DNA of 64,000 nt from Lachnospiraceae bacterium (GTDB lineage Bacteria > Bacillota > Clostridia > Lachnospirales > Lachnospiraceae), in NCBI GenBank assembly GCA_015056945.1, contig SVFH01000006.1:62001-126000 (forward strand), read 5' to 3'. A model generated the notes under the pieces. It saw only the letters and a program-made list of their open reading frames with translations, was not told the origin of the DNA and did not search any database. Numbering within the stretch: position 1 is the stretch's first letter; the number at the start of each line of letters is the position of its first letter. A program made the position numbers and the translations under genes. Positions 51,836 through 61,384 of this stretch are shown here, one piece after another.

Positions 51836-53695
51836 TTACACGATAAAATCTTCCGAACCTTCTTTTGAGCCATTTTGCACCTTATCAAAGAGGGCTTCAA
51901 ACTCTTCACGTGTGATGCGTTCTTTTTCAATCAGAAGCTCTGAGCATGCATGAAGGAAATCCATATGCTCGCCGATGATTTCTTTTGCCTTCGCATAGCA
52001 ATCGTCAATGATTGCTTTCACCTCAGCATCAATATCTCCTGCAATACGCTCACTGTACGGACGCGTATGTGCAAGGTCGCGGCCGATAAATACTTCATCG
52101 CCGTCTGCTTCATAGTTAATGGTTCCTAAGTTTTCACTCATTCCGTAACGGGTTACCATTTCTCTTGCCACAGCGGTTGCCTTACGGATATCGCTGGAAG
52201 CACCGGTTGTAATATCATCAAAAATCAATTCTTCTGCAATACGTCCGCCAAGGGAAACCATGATATTCTGTTTCATCTTTCCTTTGGTGTGGAACATTTC
52301 ATCATTCTCAGGAAGCGGCATGGTATAGCCGGCTGCCGAACCTCCTGTCGGAATAATGGAGACGGTATAAACCGGATCCATATCCGGTAACACATGGAAT
52401 AAAATAGCATGACCGGTTTCATGATAAGCCGTAATCTTCTTTTCTTTATCGGAAACAATCTTGCTCTTCTTTTCCGTTCCGATACCAACTTTAACAAAAG
52501 ACTTTGTGATATCTTCCTGAATAATATAAGATCTCTTTTCCTTTGCTGCAAGGATTGCCGCTTCGTTTAAAAGGTTCTCCAAATCTGCTCCGGTAAAACC
52601 GGCTGTGGTCTGTGCCACTCTCTTTAAATCTACATCATCACCGAGCGGTTTCTTGGCCGCATGTACATAGAGAATATCCTCACGGCCTTTTACGTCCGGT
52701 CTGCCCACATGAATCTGACGGTCAAAACGTCCGGGACGTAAAATCGCCGGATCCAGAATATCCACACGGTTCGTTGCTGCCAATACGATAATTCCGCTGT
52801 TTTCCGCAAACCCATCCATTTCTACAAGCAGCTGATTCAAGGTCTGCTCTCTTTCATCATGTCCGCCACCCATACCGGTACCTCTGCGGCGTGCCACCGC
52901 ATCAATCTCGTCGATAAAAACGATACAAGGCTTACATCTGTTTGCTTCTTCAAACAAATCACGTACACGGGATGCCCCGACACCAACAAACATTTCCACG
53001 AAATCGGAACCGGAAATACTAAAGAACGGCACACCCGCTTCGCCTGCTACAGCCTTGGCAAGTAAGGTTTTACCTGTTCCCGGAGGTCCTTCTAAGAGAA
53101 CACCTTTCGGAATTCTTGCACCAACCGAAGTGAAACGCTCCGGATCTTTCAGAAATTCTACAATCTCCTCAAGGTCTTCTTTTTCTTCCTGTAAGCCCGC
53201 AACATCCTTCAATCCCTTATTGGTATCGTTGATTTTGCGTGCTCGGCTTTTACCAAAGTCCATCATCTTGCTTCCGCCGCCTGCTGCCGCATTCTGTGCA
53301 TTCACGAACATAACAAAGAAGAAAGCACAAATCGCAAGAATAATAAGCGGTGGTAACATATATGTCAGAAACCAGTTCGGTTGCGGTACTTCACCGATTA
53401 ACGGGTCAAGTCCCTGCTCACGCAACCACATCTCCGTTTCATATGCATCGGTCACATGCAACAATGCCTGATCTCCGTTCTTATAGGATACCAGAAGACT
53501 TCCGCCTTCTGATGACTGCTTCTGCTCAATAATAACGCCTACCACGTTACCGGCTTTCAGTTCTTTTTCCAGGGTGCCGCGACTGATTACATTCTGACCC
53601 CAGGTCAGGCTGCTTACCCAGACGGCAACCATAATAAGAATGGCAATCAAAAGAAAAATCGCGCCATTCCCTCGTCTTTTTTCATTTTTTTCCAC
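51836..53695 (-). CDS. ftsH: ATP-dependent zinc metalloprotease FtsH
   Basis: 619 residues. TM1 (about 12-30), an extracytoplasmic domain, TM2 (about 110-131), AAA+ module with Walker [10 protein letters not shown] (202-210), Walker [11 protein letters not shown] (257-266), SRH with RPGRFDR, and zinc protease motif HETGH (about 425). It degrades membrane and regulatory proteins. Start is GTG 53695. It follows hpt as in the conserved tilS-hpt-ftsH order. Confidence 0.97.
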   Translation of the reverse strand: MEKNEKRRGNGAIFLLIAILIMVAVWVSSLTWGQNVISRGTLEKELKAGNVVGVIIEQKQSSEGGSLLVSYKNGDQALLHVTDAYETEMWLREQGLDPLIGEVPQPNWFLTYMLPPLIILAICAFFFVMFVNAQNAAAGGGSKMMDFGKSRARKINDTNKGLKDVAGLQEEKEDLEEIVEFLKDPERFTSVGARIPKGVLLEGPPGTGKTLLAKAVAGEAGVPFFSISGSDFVEMFVGVGASRVRDLFEEANRCKPCIVFIDEIDAVARRRGTGMGGGHDEREQTLNQLLVEMDGFAENSGIIVLAATNRVDILDPAILRPGRFDRQIHVGRPDVKGREDILYVHAAKKPLGDDVDLKRVAQTTAGFTGADLENLLNEAAILAAKEKRSYIIQEDITKSFVKVGIGTEKKSKIVSDKEKKITAYHETGHAILFHVLPDMDPVYTVSIIPTGGSAAGYTMPLPENDEMFHTKGKMKQNIMVSLGGRIAEELIFDDITTGASSDIRKATAVAREMVTRYGMSENLGTINYEADGDEVFIGRDLAHTRPYSERIAGDIDAEVKAIIDDCYAKAKEIIGEHMDFLHACSELLIEKERITREEFEALFDKVQNGSKEGSEDFIV

Positions 53696-53728
53696 GAGTT
53701 TTTCCCCACTTTCTGTTACTCAATTACT

Positions 53729-54262
53729 TTATGAAATATTGTCAAAACATACTTTTCCGATATACGGAAGATTACGATACTTCTGCGCATAATCCAGTCC
53801 GTACCCTACTACAAAAAGGTCCGGAATTTCGAAGCCGATGTAATCTACATCCACCTCAATCACTCTTCTTTCCGGTTTGTCCAAAAGTGTGCAAAGCGCA
53901 AGACTTTCCGGTCTTCTCGATTCTAACAGTTCCATCAAATGGCTCAAGGTTCTTCCCGAATCAATAATGTCCTCTACAACAAGCACGTGTTTCCCTGCAA
54001 TCGGATCATCCAGATCTTTATTAATCTTAATATTTCCGCTGGATTCCGTTCCTGCTCCGTAGCTGGAAACAGACATGAAATCAATAGATACCGGAACCGT
54101 AATATATTTCGCAAGTTCACACATAAAAAAACTTCCGCCGCGCAATACACAAATCAAATGAAGCTCTTTCCCTTCATATGCTGCGCTGATTTGTTTACCC
54201 ATTTCACGGATTCGTTCTTTTACCGTTTCTTCTGAAAAAACCACTTCAATTCTTTCACTCAT
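53729..54262 (-). CDS. hpt: hypoxanthine phosphoribosyltransferase
   Basis: 177 residues. Purine salvage enzyme that makes IMP or GMP from hypoxanthine or guanine plus PRPP. VLVVEDIIDSGRTL is the PRPP site, and VCVLRGGSFF-type (CVLRGGSFFMCEL) and VGYGLDYAQKYRNLPYIG are family blocks. AAAGGAGG precedes the ATG. It lies between tilS and ftsH. Confidence 0.96.
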   Translation of the reverse strand: MSERIEVVFSEETVKERIREMGKQISAAYEGKELHLICVLRGGSFFMCELAKYITVPVSIDFMSVSSYGAGTESSGNIKINKDLDDPIAGKHVLVVEDIIDSGRTLSHLMELLESRRPESLALCTLLDKPERRVIEVDVDYIGFEIPDLFVVGYGLDYAQKYRNLPYIGKVCFDNIS

Positions 54263-54283
54263 CCCTTAAGTACCTCCTTTAAT

Positions 54284-55672
54284 TTACTTCTCTATTTCAG
54301 CCATATGCCATTGTACGATTCTTTTGGTTTCTTTTGTCACCTTACAGGCTTCGCTGATTCGATATCCCAGCACCCACATCACATGGTTCCCGTCAGCCAG
54401 AAGCCAGATATCATCTCGAACCGATGCCGGTATTTTCTCATCTATAAAATAACGTTTCAAGGATTTCTTTCTTCCCTTTGCATCAATGACAAGATAGTCT
54501 CCTTCTCTCCTCTTGCGAAAAATCGGATAACAATTTATTGTATCATAATCAAACCATTTCGTATATCTTTTTTGCGGAATATTTTCCAAATCGGCATTCC
54601 GGACGGTTTCACTACACATTGTAATCCCGTCGCCTAACGTGCAAACGGTATCGGGTTGTGCCGGAATCGCCAAGTCTTCTTCCTTTTCCTTATCCTGCGA
54701 ATCGCTCTCCCTGTTAAGCACCACACCCTCCGCATGTCTGACAGCATTCACTTCATAAGGAAGCTGTACCGATTTGCCGCAGGGTTTTTGAAACAACGCA
54801 ACCACATCTCTCACATGAATACGTCCTACGTCCTTTGCACTGCCGCTGCAAAATGTAATCGCTTCATATATCACCCTTTTACAAAGAAGCGGCGAAAGCT
54901 CCTCATAAAGGGCATTTCGAAGAAGAACACCTTTCTCTGCTTCCTCCACATAAGTCTGATAAGCACGATTGGTTTCTTCCCGTAAATAATCTTCTATTTC
55001 CTGAAGCTCTGTCGCAGTCTGCACGATGTGCTCCGATGCATTTGACACAATCTGTTCCGCCTCCGGTAAAATCCTGTGCCGGATTCTGTTTCTGGTGTAA
55101 GTCTCCAATGCATTCGTCTCATCCGTGACAAAAGAAAGTCCCCACATTTCCAGATATGCCTCAATTTCAGCACGCGAAACACAAAGGAGCGGACGCAGAC
55201 ACTGCCCCTTCACAGGCCGGATTCCGCCCAGTCCCCGCAGGGAAGAACCTCTGAAAAGATGAAACAGTACCGTTTCAGCACAATCGTCTCTGTGATGTGC
55301 GGTTAAAATATACATAGCCCCTTCCTGCGTTGCTATCTGACGGAAAAATTCATACCGGATCATCCGGCCGGCTTCCTCTTCGGAACATTTCCTCTCCGCT
55401 GCCGCTTTTTTCACATCTGCGTGAAGCACATAAAAGGGAATTCCTTTTTCTTCTGCCATGTTCCTCACAAATTCCTCGTCCCTGCCTGCCGTTTCGCGAA
55501 GTCCGTGATTTACATGCACACAAACCAGCTTCAAATTCATCTCAATTTGAAGCCGGCAAAAAATATCAAACAGACAAACCGAATCTGCACCGCCGGAAAC
55601 CGCCAGCACAAGCTTTTTTCCTGTTAATACTATATTCTGTTGTTCCACATAAGCTTTTACCTGTTCTACCAT
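54284..55672 (-). CDS. tilS: tRNA(Ile)-lysidine synthase
   Basis: 462 residues. It makes lysidine at C34 of the AUA-reading tRNA-Ile. P-loop SGGADS (26-31) in VLAVSGGADSVCLF, AHHRDDCAETVLF and RNRIRHRILPE follow, then a C-terminal substrate-binding domain (about 380-462). It lies in the conserved spoIIE-tilS-hpt-ftsH order. Confidence 0.95.
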   Translation of the reverse strand: MVEQVKAYVEQQNIVLTGKKLVLAVSGGADSVCLFDIFCRLQIEMNLKLVCVHVNHGLRETAGRDEEFVRNMAEEKGIPFYVLHADVKKAAAERKCSEEEAGRMIRYEFFRQIATQEGAMYILTAHHRDDCAETVLFHLFRGSSLRGLGGIRPVKGQCLRPLLCVSRAEIEAYLEMWGLSFVTDETNALETYTRNRIRHRILPEAEQIVSNASEHIVQTATELQEIEDYLREETNRAYQTYVEEAEKGVLLRNALYEELSPLLCKRVIYEAITFCSGSAKDVGRIHVRDVVALFQKPCGKSVQLPYEVNAVRHAEGVVLNRESDSQDKEKEEDLAIPAQPDTVCTLGDGITMCSETVRNADLENIPQKRYTKWFDYDTINCYPIFRKRREGDYLVIDAKGRKKSLKRYFIDEKIPASVRDDIWLLADGNHVMWVLGYRISEACKVTKETKRIVQWHMAEIEK

Positions 55673-55703
55673 GCCATAAATATATCGGATTTATGCACGG
55701 AAT

Positions 55704-56888
55704 TCAAGCCAAATTCGGCAAAAGCGTGGCAAAGAGAATGGTAATATCATCCCTTACACGCCCTTTGCCGGCATGCAGGGCACATTGCATCAGATGGCTC
55801 GCGGCCTCCTTCGGTTCTCTTACCGAAACACCTTGCAATGCTGAAAGAAACTCCTCTTCCTTTTCAAAACATTCCAGCACTCCGTCAGAAATCATTACGA
55901 TACTATCTGATTCAAACAGGTCATATTCCACCGTCTCTGCCTGCTCTTTCTGCAGACAAAACCCAAGCGGATACCCGCCTCCCGGTACTTTTTCCACACT
56001 GCTTCCGCGCCGTATATAGCTTGCCGGTGCACCATATTTGACAAACACTGCCGTCGCACTCTCCAAATCCACACGACAGGCGTCTAATGTCGGCATATTC
56101 TGCTCCTTGGCCAGAGAAATATAATATCCGTTCACAAGCTCTGCCGCACGTTCTATGTCAAAACCGGAATCCACGTATTTTTCAAGCCATTCCAGTACCC
56201 GCTCACTGTCTGCATATGCCTCTTCACCGGAGCCGGCGCCGTCTGAAATAGCGCATAGCTGCTCGCAACCCGATATTTCATAAAAGAAGGTGTTGTCACC
56301 GGAAATGCGCTCAGACTCCTTCACCGCTGTTGCAATTCCTGTTTTTAACAGGTAGGGCGGCTGCATTTCAAAGACATATACCTCCGGTTCATAACTGACA
56401 AAAAACAGATTCTCTTTTGCAGAAATAAAAGAACGATGAAAAAATCCGCTCAAAACTTCCGCAATATCTTCCGTCGTGAAGTCCGCATCCCGACCGGCAT
56501 GCATGGTCAGCACAAGCTGAAGAATTCCTCCGCGTTCCATCAGATACATATCATGCAAAAAGATGCCGTGCTTTTTCAGTCCGTTTTTAATCATCACGGT
56601 TTTTTTTCGTGACGGCGTATGATAGGTAATATTCTCATTAGCCAGAAGCCGCATGGATTCTGCCATATCCTGTAAATTCTCTGCCATCAGCAAATGATGA
56701 TTGATACTCCTACTCCGGTAAAACCTCTCCCGGCGGTTCATACATTCCTCTTCACTGCCTCTCTCCCCCAACGCGCACTCTGACATTTTCCTGTATGAGC
56801 GTGCCAATTCACTGTAAGCCTCTGAAAGCGCCAGCATGCGCCTTCTCCCATAGGCGGGTAAAAGAGTCGTATTTGTTCCTGTTTTCAC
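55704..56888 (-). CDS. spoIIE: SpoIIE-type PP2C phosphatase lacking the membrane domain
   Basis: 394 residues, against about 800 for Bacillus SpoIIE. Residues 1-100 match the post-membrane linker, and the PP2C domain has all metal ligands: D198 (SGDNTF), D216 (ISDGAGSG), D335 (MISDGV) and D380/D381 (RDDIT). The ten-helix membrane part is missing and no in-frame upstream extension carries it. In Bacillus the enzyme dephosphorylates SpoIIAA to activate sigma-F after septation. Position next to divIC, tilS, hpt and ftsH supports orthology. Start is GTG 56888 with AAAGGAA upstream. A soluble form would need another way to reach the septum. Confidence 0.85.
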   Translation of the reverse strand: MKTGTNTTLLPAYGRRRMLALSEAYSELARSYRKMSECALGERGSEEECMNRRERFYRSRSINHHLLMAENLQDMAESMRLLANENITYHTPSRKKTVMIKNGLKKHGIFLHDMYLMERGGILQLVLTMHAGRDADFTTEDIAEVLSGFFHRSFISAKENLFFVSYEPEVYVFEMQPPYLLKTGIATAVKESERISGDNTFFYEISGCEQLCAISDGAGSGEEAYADSERVLEWLEKYVDSGFDIERAAELVNGYYISLAKEQNMPTLDACRVDLESATAVFVKYGAPASYIRRGSSVEKVPGGGYPLGFCLQKEQAETVEYDLFESDSIVMISDGVLECFEKEEEFLSALQGVSVREPKEAASHLMQCALHAGKGRVRDDITILFATLLPNLA

Positions 56889-56943
56889 ATTTCATCGTTC
56901 CTTTCCTGTTTTGTCCTCATTTTAATACGGACAAGCGGAAATA

Positions 56944-56952
56944 TTTGTCGAA
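56944..56952 (+). promoter_or_regulatory. Spo0A box upstream of spoIIE
   Basis: TTTGTCGAA is an exact match to the 0A-box consensus TTTGTCRAA. It lies 56 bases upstream of the spoIIE start, in opposite orientation. Downstream on the minus strand, TCGACA and TAAAAT are separated by 21 bases, resembling the unusual wide spacing known for the Bacillus spoIIE promoter. A weaker TTTGTCGTT-like match lies near 56980-56989 on the minus strand. Confidence 0.65.
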
Positions 56953-56988
56953 GAAAGCATGTAAACCACCGGGTTTTTAACGACAAAA

Positions 56989-57020
56989 AACGCGAGGCAT
57001 CTAAAATACTGCCTCGCGTT
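56989..57020 (-). terminator. intrinsic terminator after divIC
   Basis: AACGCGAGGCA pairs with TGCCTCGCGTT, followed by a U-tract (A's at 56985-56990 on the plus strand). The stem overlaps the divIC stop codon, so spoIIE needs its own promoter. Confidence 0.85.
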
Positions 57021-57333
57021 ATTTCTCTGCTATAAAAACAATCTCACCATCTTTTACAAGACCGAGTTTTTGCTTCGCTACTTCTTCCATGTATTTATTT
57101 GTCTTTGTATATTTATCAAATTCTACAAGCTCTTCTGCGCGTTTCTCTTCTTCCGCAATCAATGCCTCATAATAGGCTTCCTTCTCAAGATATTCGTTTC
57201 GCTGATTCTGCAAACGGATACTTCCGATTCCAACCACAACCAGTAACAGTGCCAAAACACTGATTACAATAAATGTGGTCAGGCGGTTTTCTGTTTTACG
57301 TCTCCACGCAGGCCTTCTTTTATTACCAGCCAT
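57019..57333 (-). CDS. divIC: septum formation initiator DivIC/FtsB
   Basis: 104 residues. A basic N-terminus (RRPAWRRK), one membrane helix (about 20-40), a coiled coil (about 44-75), and the conserved end VAKQKLGLVKDGEIVF. It works in the FtsL-DivIB divisome complex. Overlaps yabQ by 11 bases. Confidence 0.92.
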   Translation of the reverse strand: MAGNKRRPAWRRKTENRLTTFIVISVLALLLVVVGIGSIRLQNQRNEYLEKEAYYEALIAEEEKRAEELVEFDKYTKTNKYMEEVAKQKLGLVKDGEIVFIAEK

Positions 57334-57877
57334 CTGTATTATCCCCCAACTTCTTCTCGCTTAATCCTTGCGAGTCCACATCCTTGTGTTTACATAATGT
57401 GATTTTAAACCATTTTATGCAAACCGTCAACCACATTTTTGGTATTATGGTAAACTTTTTTATAAAAGCTTCCGCTTTGGAAAATACCGATTTTACGCGA
57501 TTTCCCACGGCAATAACCGGTTTTTCTACAATATGTACTACTCTTTTTATGTAAACCACAATATATTGTAGTATTTTAGCGGTTTTATCTATGTAAACCA
57601 CGCTGATGCCACCTTTGTAAAGGATAACGCCGAGAAAGACACCCAATAGAAAATACCAGGTGACAACGCCCTGACACCAGTGAAACATCGCAATCAGGCT
57701 GCACGGAATAACCATAATCCAATAAAAGAAGTCTTCCGTCATACACCAAAACATCGTATGTGCAAATACGCGACGTAAAATCAATATGCCGTCATACAGA
57801 AAGGCTGACAAAGCACCGAAGCTGACCGCGTAGACAAAAACCTCCAGTTCGGCAAGAATCTGCGGTGATAGTTTCAT
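57323..57877 (-). CDS. yabQ: spore cortex protein YabQ
   Basis: 184 residues. Four or five membrane helices in the first 100 residues (ELEVFVYAVSFGALSAFLYDGI, DFFYWIMVIPCSLIAMF), then a basic amphipathic tail. It is required for cortex formation in Bacillus. It overlaps yabP by 4 bases and divIC by 11. Confidence 0.88.
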   Translation of the reverse strand: MKLSPQILAELEVFVYAVSFGALSAFLYDGILILRRVFAHTMFWCMTEDFFYWIMVIPCSLIAMFHWCQGVVTWYFLLGVFLGVILYKGGISVVYIDKTAKILQYIVVYIKRVVHIVEKPVIAVGNRVKSVFSKAEAFIKKFTIIPKMWLTVCIKWFKITLCKHKDVDSQGLSEKKLGDNTDGW

Positions 57878-58170
57878 GAAAACAACCGGCCAAAAATAGA
57901 TTCTTTTCGCCCCGTACTGCTTGGTAAATCGGAATAAGCAAGGCTGTCAATGCGGCCCTCCACGTCCACTTCACCCTTTTCTAACGAAAGGCGCGTCACG
58001 TGAAGCTCGCTTCCCTTAATCATTAACATTCCCTGTTCCGTTTCCAGAATAATCTCATTCACGTCAAATGCCAGCACATCCACAACACCGTTTAACGCAC
58101 AGGTTTTACGTCCTAAAAGCGATACCTTATGTGTGTGCGGAGCTTTCGCGGTCTGATTTAAGCCTTCCAT
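57874..58170 (-). CDS. yabP: sporulation protein YabP
   Basis: 98 residues. HKVSLLGRKTCALNGVVDVLAFDVNEIILET is the YabP/YqfC family beta-barrel core. It is a mother-cell protein needed for cortex assembly. It is the first gene of yabP-yabQ-divIC with a sigma-E-like promoter upstream. Confidence 0.93.
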   Translation of the reverse strand: MEGLNQTAKAPHTHKVSLLGRKTCALNGVVDVLAFDVNEIILETEQGMLMIKGSELHVTRLSLEKGEVDVEGRIDSLAYSDLPSSTGRKESIFGRLFS

Positions 58171-58204
58171 AATCCTTCGTCTCCTTCTTGCATATCACTT
58201 CTAT

Positions 58205-58233
58205 ATTCTATGCCCGTGCTGCCAAAATTATGA
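58205..58233 (-). promoter_or_regulatory. sigma-E-like promoter of yabP
   Basis: TCATAATT (58233-58226), 13 bases, CATAGAAT (58212-58205), minus strand. It fits the ATA...CATAnnaT pattern of mother-cell sigma-E promoters, about 35 bases before the start codon. The Bacillus yabP operon is also sigma-E controlled. Confidence 0.6.
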
Positions 58234-58327
58234 CTTGAAGCATTCCTTAATTTGATTATGCACTCTTGTATTATCCGGAATTAAATCCTTAGCTTTGGGC
58301 TATATCATTTGTTCGAAAAAAAACTTA

Positions 58328-58520
58328 CTATAGATACTTCCCGGCTTGTTTTCTTTACCGAAAGTATCTATAGAAATAAATTGCCTTGTGAGGTCCACTT
58401 TTCAATAAAACTATCTTAGGAAAACATAAAAAAAGTATCTATAGGAATTTTTCTTCCTGTCAGATACTTTTTGAAAATATAAAGTGGAACCCGAAGGTAA
58501 ATTTTTCTCCATAGATACTT
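58328..58520. repeat. cluster of AGTATCTATAG repeats in both orientations
   Basis: The motif or its complement occurs at 58328-58339, 58361-58373, 58434-58444, 58462-58472 (partial) and 58511-58520. The first two form an inverted pair, and the middle two form the terminator stem. An outer pair GTCCACTTTT / AAAGTGGAAC (about 58393 and 58481) also exists. It lies between the tatD 3' end and the yabP promoter. Confidence 0.7.
58430..58472 (-). terminator. intrinsic terminator after tatD
   Basis: AAAAAGTATCT/AGATACTTTTT with inner AGGAA/TTCCT, followed by seven U on the minus strand, about 80 bases past the tatD stop. Confidence 0.8.
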
Positions 58521-58552
58521 CTGATATCCGTATAAGCGTCACCGGCGAAAGT

Positions 58553-59356
58553 TTACACCCCTTCTTTCATCCGATACATACGCATTGCATTTTGTGTGGT
58601 TACCTTGATTACCTCTTCCGGTGTGATTCCCTTGATTTCAGCTATCTTTTCGACAACGTAAGGAAGATAGCGCGAATCGTTACGTTTCGCACGGTAAGGG
58701 ACCGGTGCAAGGTAAGGACAGTCTGTTTCCAGAACGATGTTTTCGAGGTCAATTTCCTCTACTACTTCCACAAGCTTTCTCGCATTTTTAAATGTAATAA
58801 CACCGCCGACACCGATATAAAAGCCCATGCCTACGACTGCTCTTGCAATCTCCGGCGAATATGAAAAACAATGCATGACGCCCTCAAATTTCTGTTCACC
58901 ACCATGCAGCTCTTCCCGGCGTCTTAATTCCGCACGGAGCACTTCCAACGTATCTGCTGCCGCTTCTCTTGAATGGATGATAACGGGAAGATTTTTCATA
59001 TCTGCAAGAACCAGCTGCCTTGCAAACCATTCCTTCTGCACTTCCTTCTCCGTAGAATCCCAATAATAATCTAATCCGATTTCTCCCACAGCGACGATTT
59101 TATCCTCATCACAATAGGAAGAAAGCAATTGAAACGCTTCCTCATCAAGTTCTCCGACTTCATTCGGATGAACGCCGACTGCACCATAAACAAACGGATA
59201 TTTCCTTGTCAGTGCGATGGTCGTTGCACAGCTTTCCATATCCGCCGCACAGTTTAATACCTTGCCGATACCGGCTTCCTTTAAGCTGCCAAGCAGTTCC
59301 TCGCGATCTGCGTCAAAATCTTCATCATCATAATGTGCATGTGTATCAAAAATCAT
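58553..59356 (-). CDS. tatD: TatD family metal-dependent DNase
   Basis: 267 residues. Metal ligands H6 and H8 (DTHAHYDD), E92 (GEIGLDYYW), VIIHSREA, MHCFSYS and ETDCPYLAP are all in place. TatD enzymes are 3'-5' exonucleases or D-aminoacyl hydrolases. It lies 42 bases after rsmA. Confidence 0.94.
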   Translation of the reverse strand: MIFDTHAHYDDEDFDADREELLGSLKEAGIGKVLNCAADMESCATTIALTRKYPFVYGAVGVHPNEVGELDEEAFQLLSSYCDEDKIVAVGEIGLDYYWDSTEKEVQKEWFARQLVLADMKNLPVIIHSREAAADTLEVLRAELRRREELHGGEQKFEGVMHCFSYSPEIARAVVGMGFYIGVGGVITFKNARKLVEVVEEIDLENIVLETDCPYLAPVPYRAKRNDSRYLPYVVEKIAEIKGITPEEVIKVTTQNAMRMYRMKEGV

Positions 59357-59398
59357 CTCTGTTCACTCTCCCGTATCAGAATATTTACACGTCAGAGC

Positions 59399-60271
59399 CT
59401 ATTTCTCGCGCTTTTCAAGCAAAATATCGCTCAGGCGTCCGAAATCCTCCAACGTAAAAGTCTCGCCGCGGATACTTTCGGATACGCCCATCTCCTGCAA
59501 TGCTTCCGACACTGCCTGCTTGCTTACGCGAAGCTCCGGTGCGTTGGATAATCCGTTCATCAGGGTTTTACGTCTCTGACGGAAGGACGCATGGATTACC
59601 TGGAATAAAAATGCCTCGTCCTTGACCGTTACCGGCGGCTCCCCATGCACTTTCAACCGGATTACCGCACTTGCCACGTTAGGCTTCGGGATAAAGCAGT
59701 TCGGAGACACAATCGTCACCACCTCTGCCTTGGAATAAAAGGCAACCGCAAGGGACAATGCACCGTAATCCTTCGTTCCCGGTCCCACCTGCATACGCTC
59801 TGCCACTTCCTTTTGCACCATAATCGTGATGGAATCGAGCGGCACATGGCTCTCAAAAAGCCCCATGACAATCGGTGTTGTAATGTAATACGGCAGATTG
59901 GCAACCACTTTAACCGGTCTACCGCCGTTTTTTTCTTCTACAAGCGCAGCGATATCCACCTTCAGGATATCTTCATTCAGAATCGTAACATTATCATAAT
60001 CCGACAACGTATCCTTCAGAATCGGAATCAGTGCCTTATCTATTTCGACCGCAATAACACTGCCCGCGCGCTCTGCAAGATACTGTGTCATCGTTCCGAT
60101 TCCGGGGCCGATTTCCAGTACGCAGTCGTCTTTGGTCAGCTCCGCACTGTCCACAATTTTTTCTAAAATATGGTCATCAATCAGGAAGTTCTGACCGAAC
60201 TTCTTCTGAAAGTTGAAATTATACTTCTGTAATACCTCTATCGTATTTCCCGGGTTTCCCAAATAGGCCAT
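59399..60271 (-). CDS. rsmA: 16S rRNA (adenine(1518)-N6/adenine(1519)-N6)-dimethyltransferase
   Basis: 290 residues. KFGQNFL at the N-terminus, SAM site LEIGPGIGTMTQYL, and catalytic NLPYYITTPI (motif IV). It methylates the 3' hairpin of 16S rRNA. Followed by tatD. A terminator separates it from the kinase gene upstream. Confidence 0.96.
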   Translation of the reverse strand: MAYLGNPGNTIEVLQKYNFNFQKKFGQNFLIDDHILEKIVDSAELTKDDCVLEIGPGIGTMTQYLAERAGSVIAVEIDKALIPILKDTLSDYDNVTILNEDILKVDIAALVEEKNGGRPVKVVANLPYYITTPIVMGLFESHVPLDSITIMVQKEVAERMQVGPGTKDYGALSLAVAFYSKAEVVTIVSPNCFIPKPNVASAVIRLKVHGEPPVTVKDEAFLFQVIHASFRQRRKTLMNGLSNAPELRVSKQAVSEALQEMGVSESIRGETFTLEDFGRLSDILLEKREK

Positions 60272-60297
60272 CGTTTTACATTTCCTTTTCTAAAAAA

Positions 60298-60332
60298 GCA
60301 TTACCCGCCAAAAATTATTTGGTAGGTAATGC
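60298..60332 (-). terminator. intrinsic terminator after PfkB kinase gene
   Basis: GCATTACC/GGTAATGC with inner CCAAA/TTTGG, followed by UUUUUU on the minus strand. It sits at the rsmA leader, so rsmA starts from its own promoter or by read-through. Confidence 0.8.
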
Positions 60333-60400
60333 AAATATTATCACATGTTTTCCCTTTTATCAATCTTGAACTGCGATTACAGGATATACGTTCTCAATAG

Positions 60401-61273
60401 TTACCCATTACGGCACTCTTTCTGATTACAGGACACTTGCTTTGCCATCCAGGCACGCGGTCCGCGATATTTCACACTCTCGCCGGCCACAGATGCGGCA
60501 TAACGCAAAGCTTCTTCTGCTTCTTTCCCCATGTGAAAATATCCGTAACAAAAGGCACCATGAAATATATCTCCTGCACCGAGCGTATCCACTGCAACAA
60601 CTTTGTCCACAGGAATTTCCGTTCCGTTATATAAAATAGTTTTTTCTCCTCTGGTCATTGCCTTATGGACCGCCTTACACGACATCACAAAAATATCATT
60701 TCCTGCTTCATCTCTGAAATCCTCGGACGCAATTACAATATCTGCCTTTTGCAAAAAGGCTTCGATTCCGGGCTTTACACTGCCCGCATCCAGAACAATT
60801 GTCTGTTCGGTGCTATGTGCAAGAATATCTTGTGAAATCTCCTGTTGATTGCAGTCAAATAAAATGAAATCATATACATCCGTCGCAAAGCTGCGATTTG
60901 GTGTAAAAGGATGCTGTCCGCTTATGATACTGCGGCTTCCGTCTTTTGATACCAGGATGCATGCCGTATTCGGTGTTGTCTCATACGCAGCAAAATTTAA
61001 CACCTTGACGCCGTAAGTATCCAGCTCTTTTCTAATCGCTTCACTCTCAGGTCCCATACCAAGACAGGTCGCAAGCGTCGCATCGCCGCCTAATGCCGCA
61101 TAGGTAATTGCCGCATTGGCAGCAGGGCCTCCTATATATGTTGCAAAATCATCTGTTTTGATTTTATGATTCTTCTTAGGAATCTCATCCGTATAGTATA
61201 CTATATCCTTTGTGCATAACCCCACAAATAAACCCTTGGGAGCTATGCTTCCGTTTCTCGCACGCTCAGCCAT
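60401..61273 (-). CDS. PfkB family carbohydrate kinase
   Basis: 290 residues. YIGGPAANAAITYAALGGDA is the substrate-side signature and DTLGAGDIFHGAFCYGY (about 230-246) is the PfkB signature 2 with catalytic Asp. Ribokinase-like fold; the sugar or nucleoside substrate cannot be read. It is flanked by its own promoter and terminator. Confidence 0.88.
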   Translation of the reverse strand: MAERARNGSIAPKGLFVGLCTKDIVYYTDEIPKKNHKIKTDDFATYIGGPAANAAITYAALGGDATLATCLGMGPESEAIRKELDTYGVKVLNFAAYETTPNTACILVSKDGSRSIISGQHPFTPNRSFATDVYDFILFDCNQQEISQDILAHSTEQTIVLDAGSVKPGIEAFLQKADIVIASEDFRDEAGNDIFVMSCKAVHKAMTRGEKTILYNGTEIPVDKVVAVDTLGAGDIFHGAFCYGYFHMGKEAEEALRYAASVAGESVKYRGPRAWMAKQVSCNQKECRNG

Positions 61274-61317
61274 ACTTCTTCTTTCCTTCTGTACAGGTTC
61301 CTTTATATCCTTCCCCT

Positions 61318-61346
61318 ATTCTACACCAATTCCTTCCTGCTTCCAA
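61318..61346 (-). promoter_or_regulatory. candidate promoter of PfkB kinase gene
   Basis: TTGGAA (61346-61341), 17 bases, TAGAAT (61323-61318) on the minus strand, about 45 bases before the ATG. Confidence 0.45.
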
Positions 61347-61384
61347 TCCCCCGCGAATAGTTCCGCATTCCTTGCTCACAGCCC

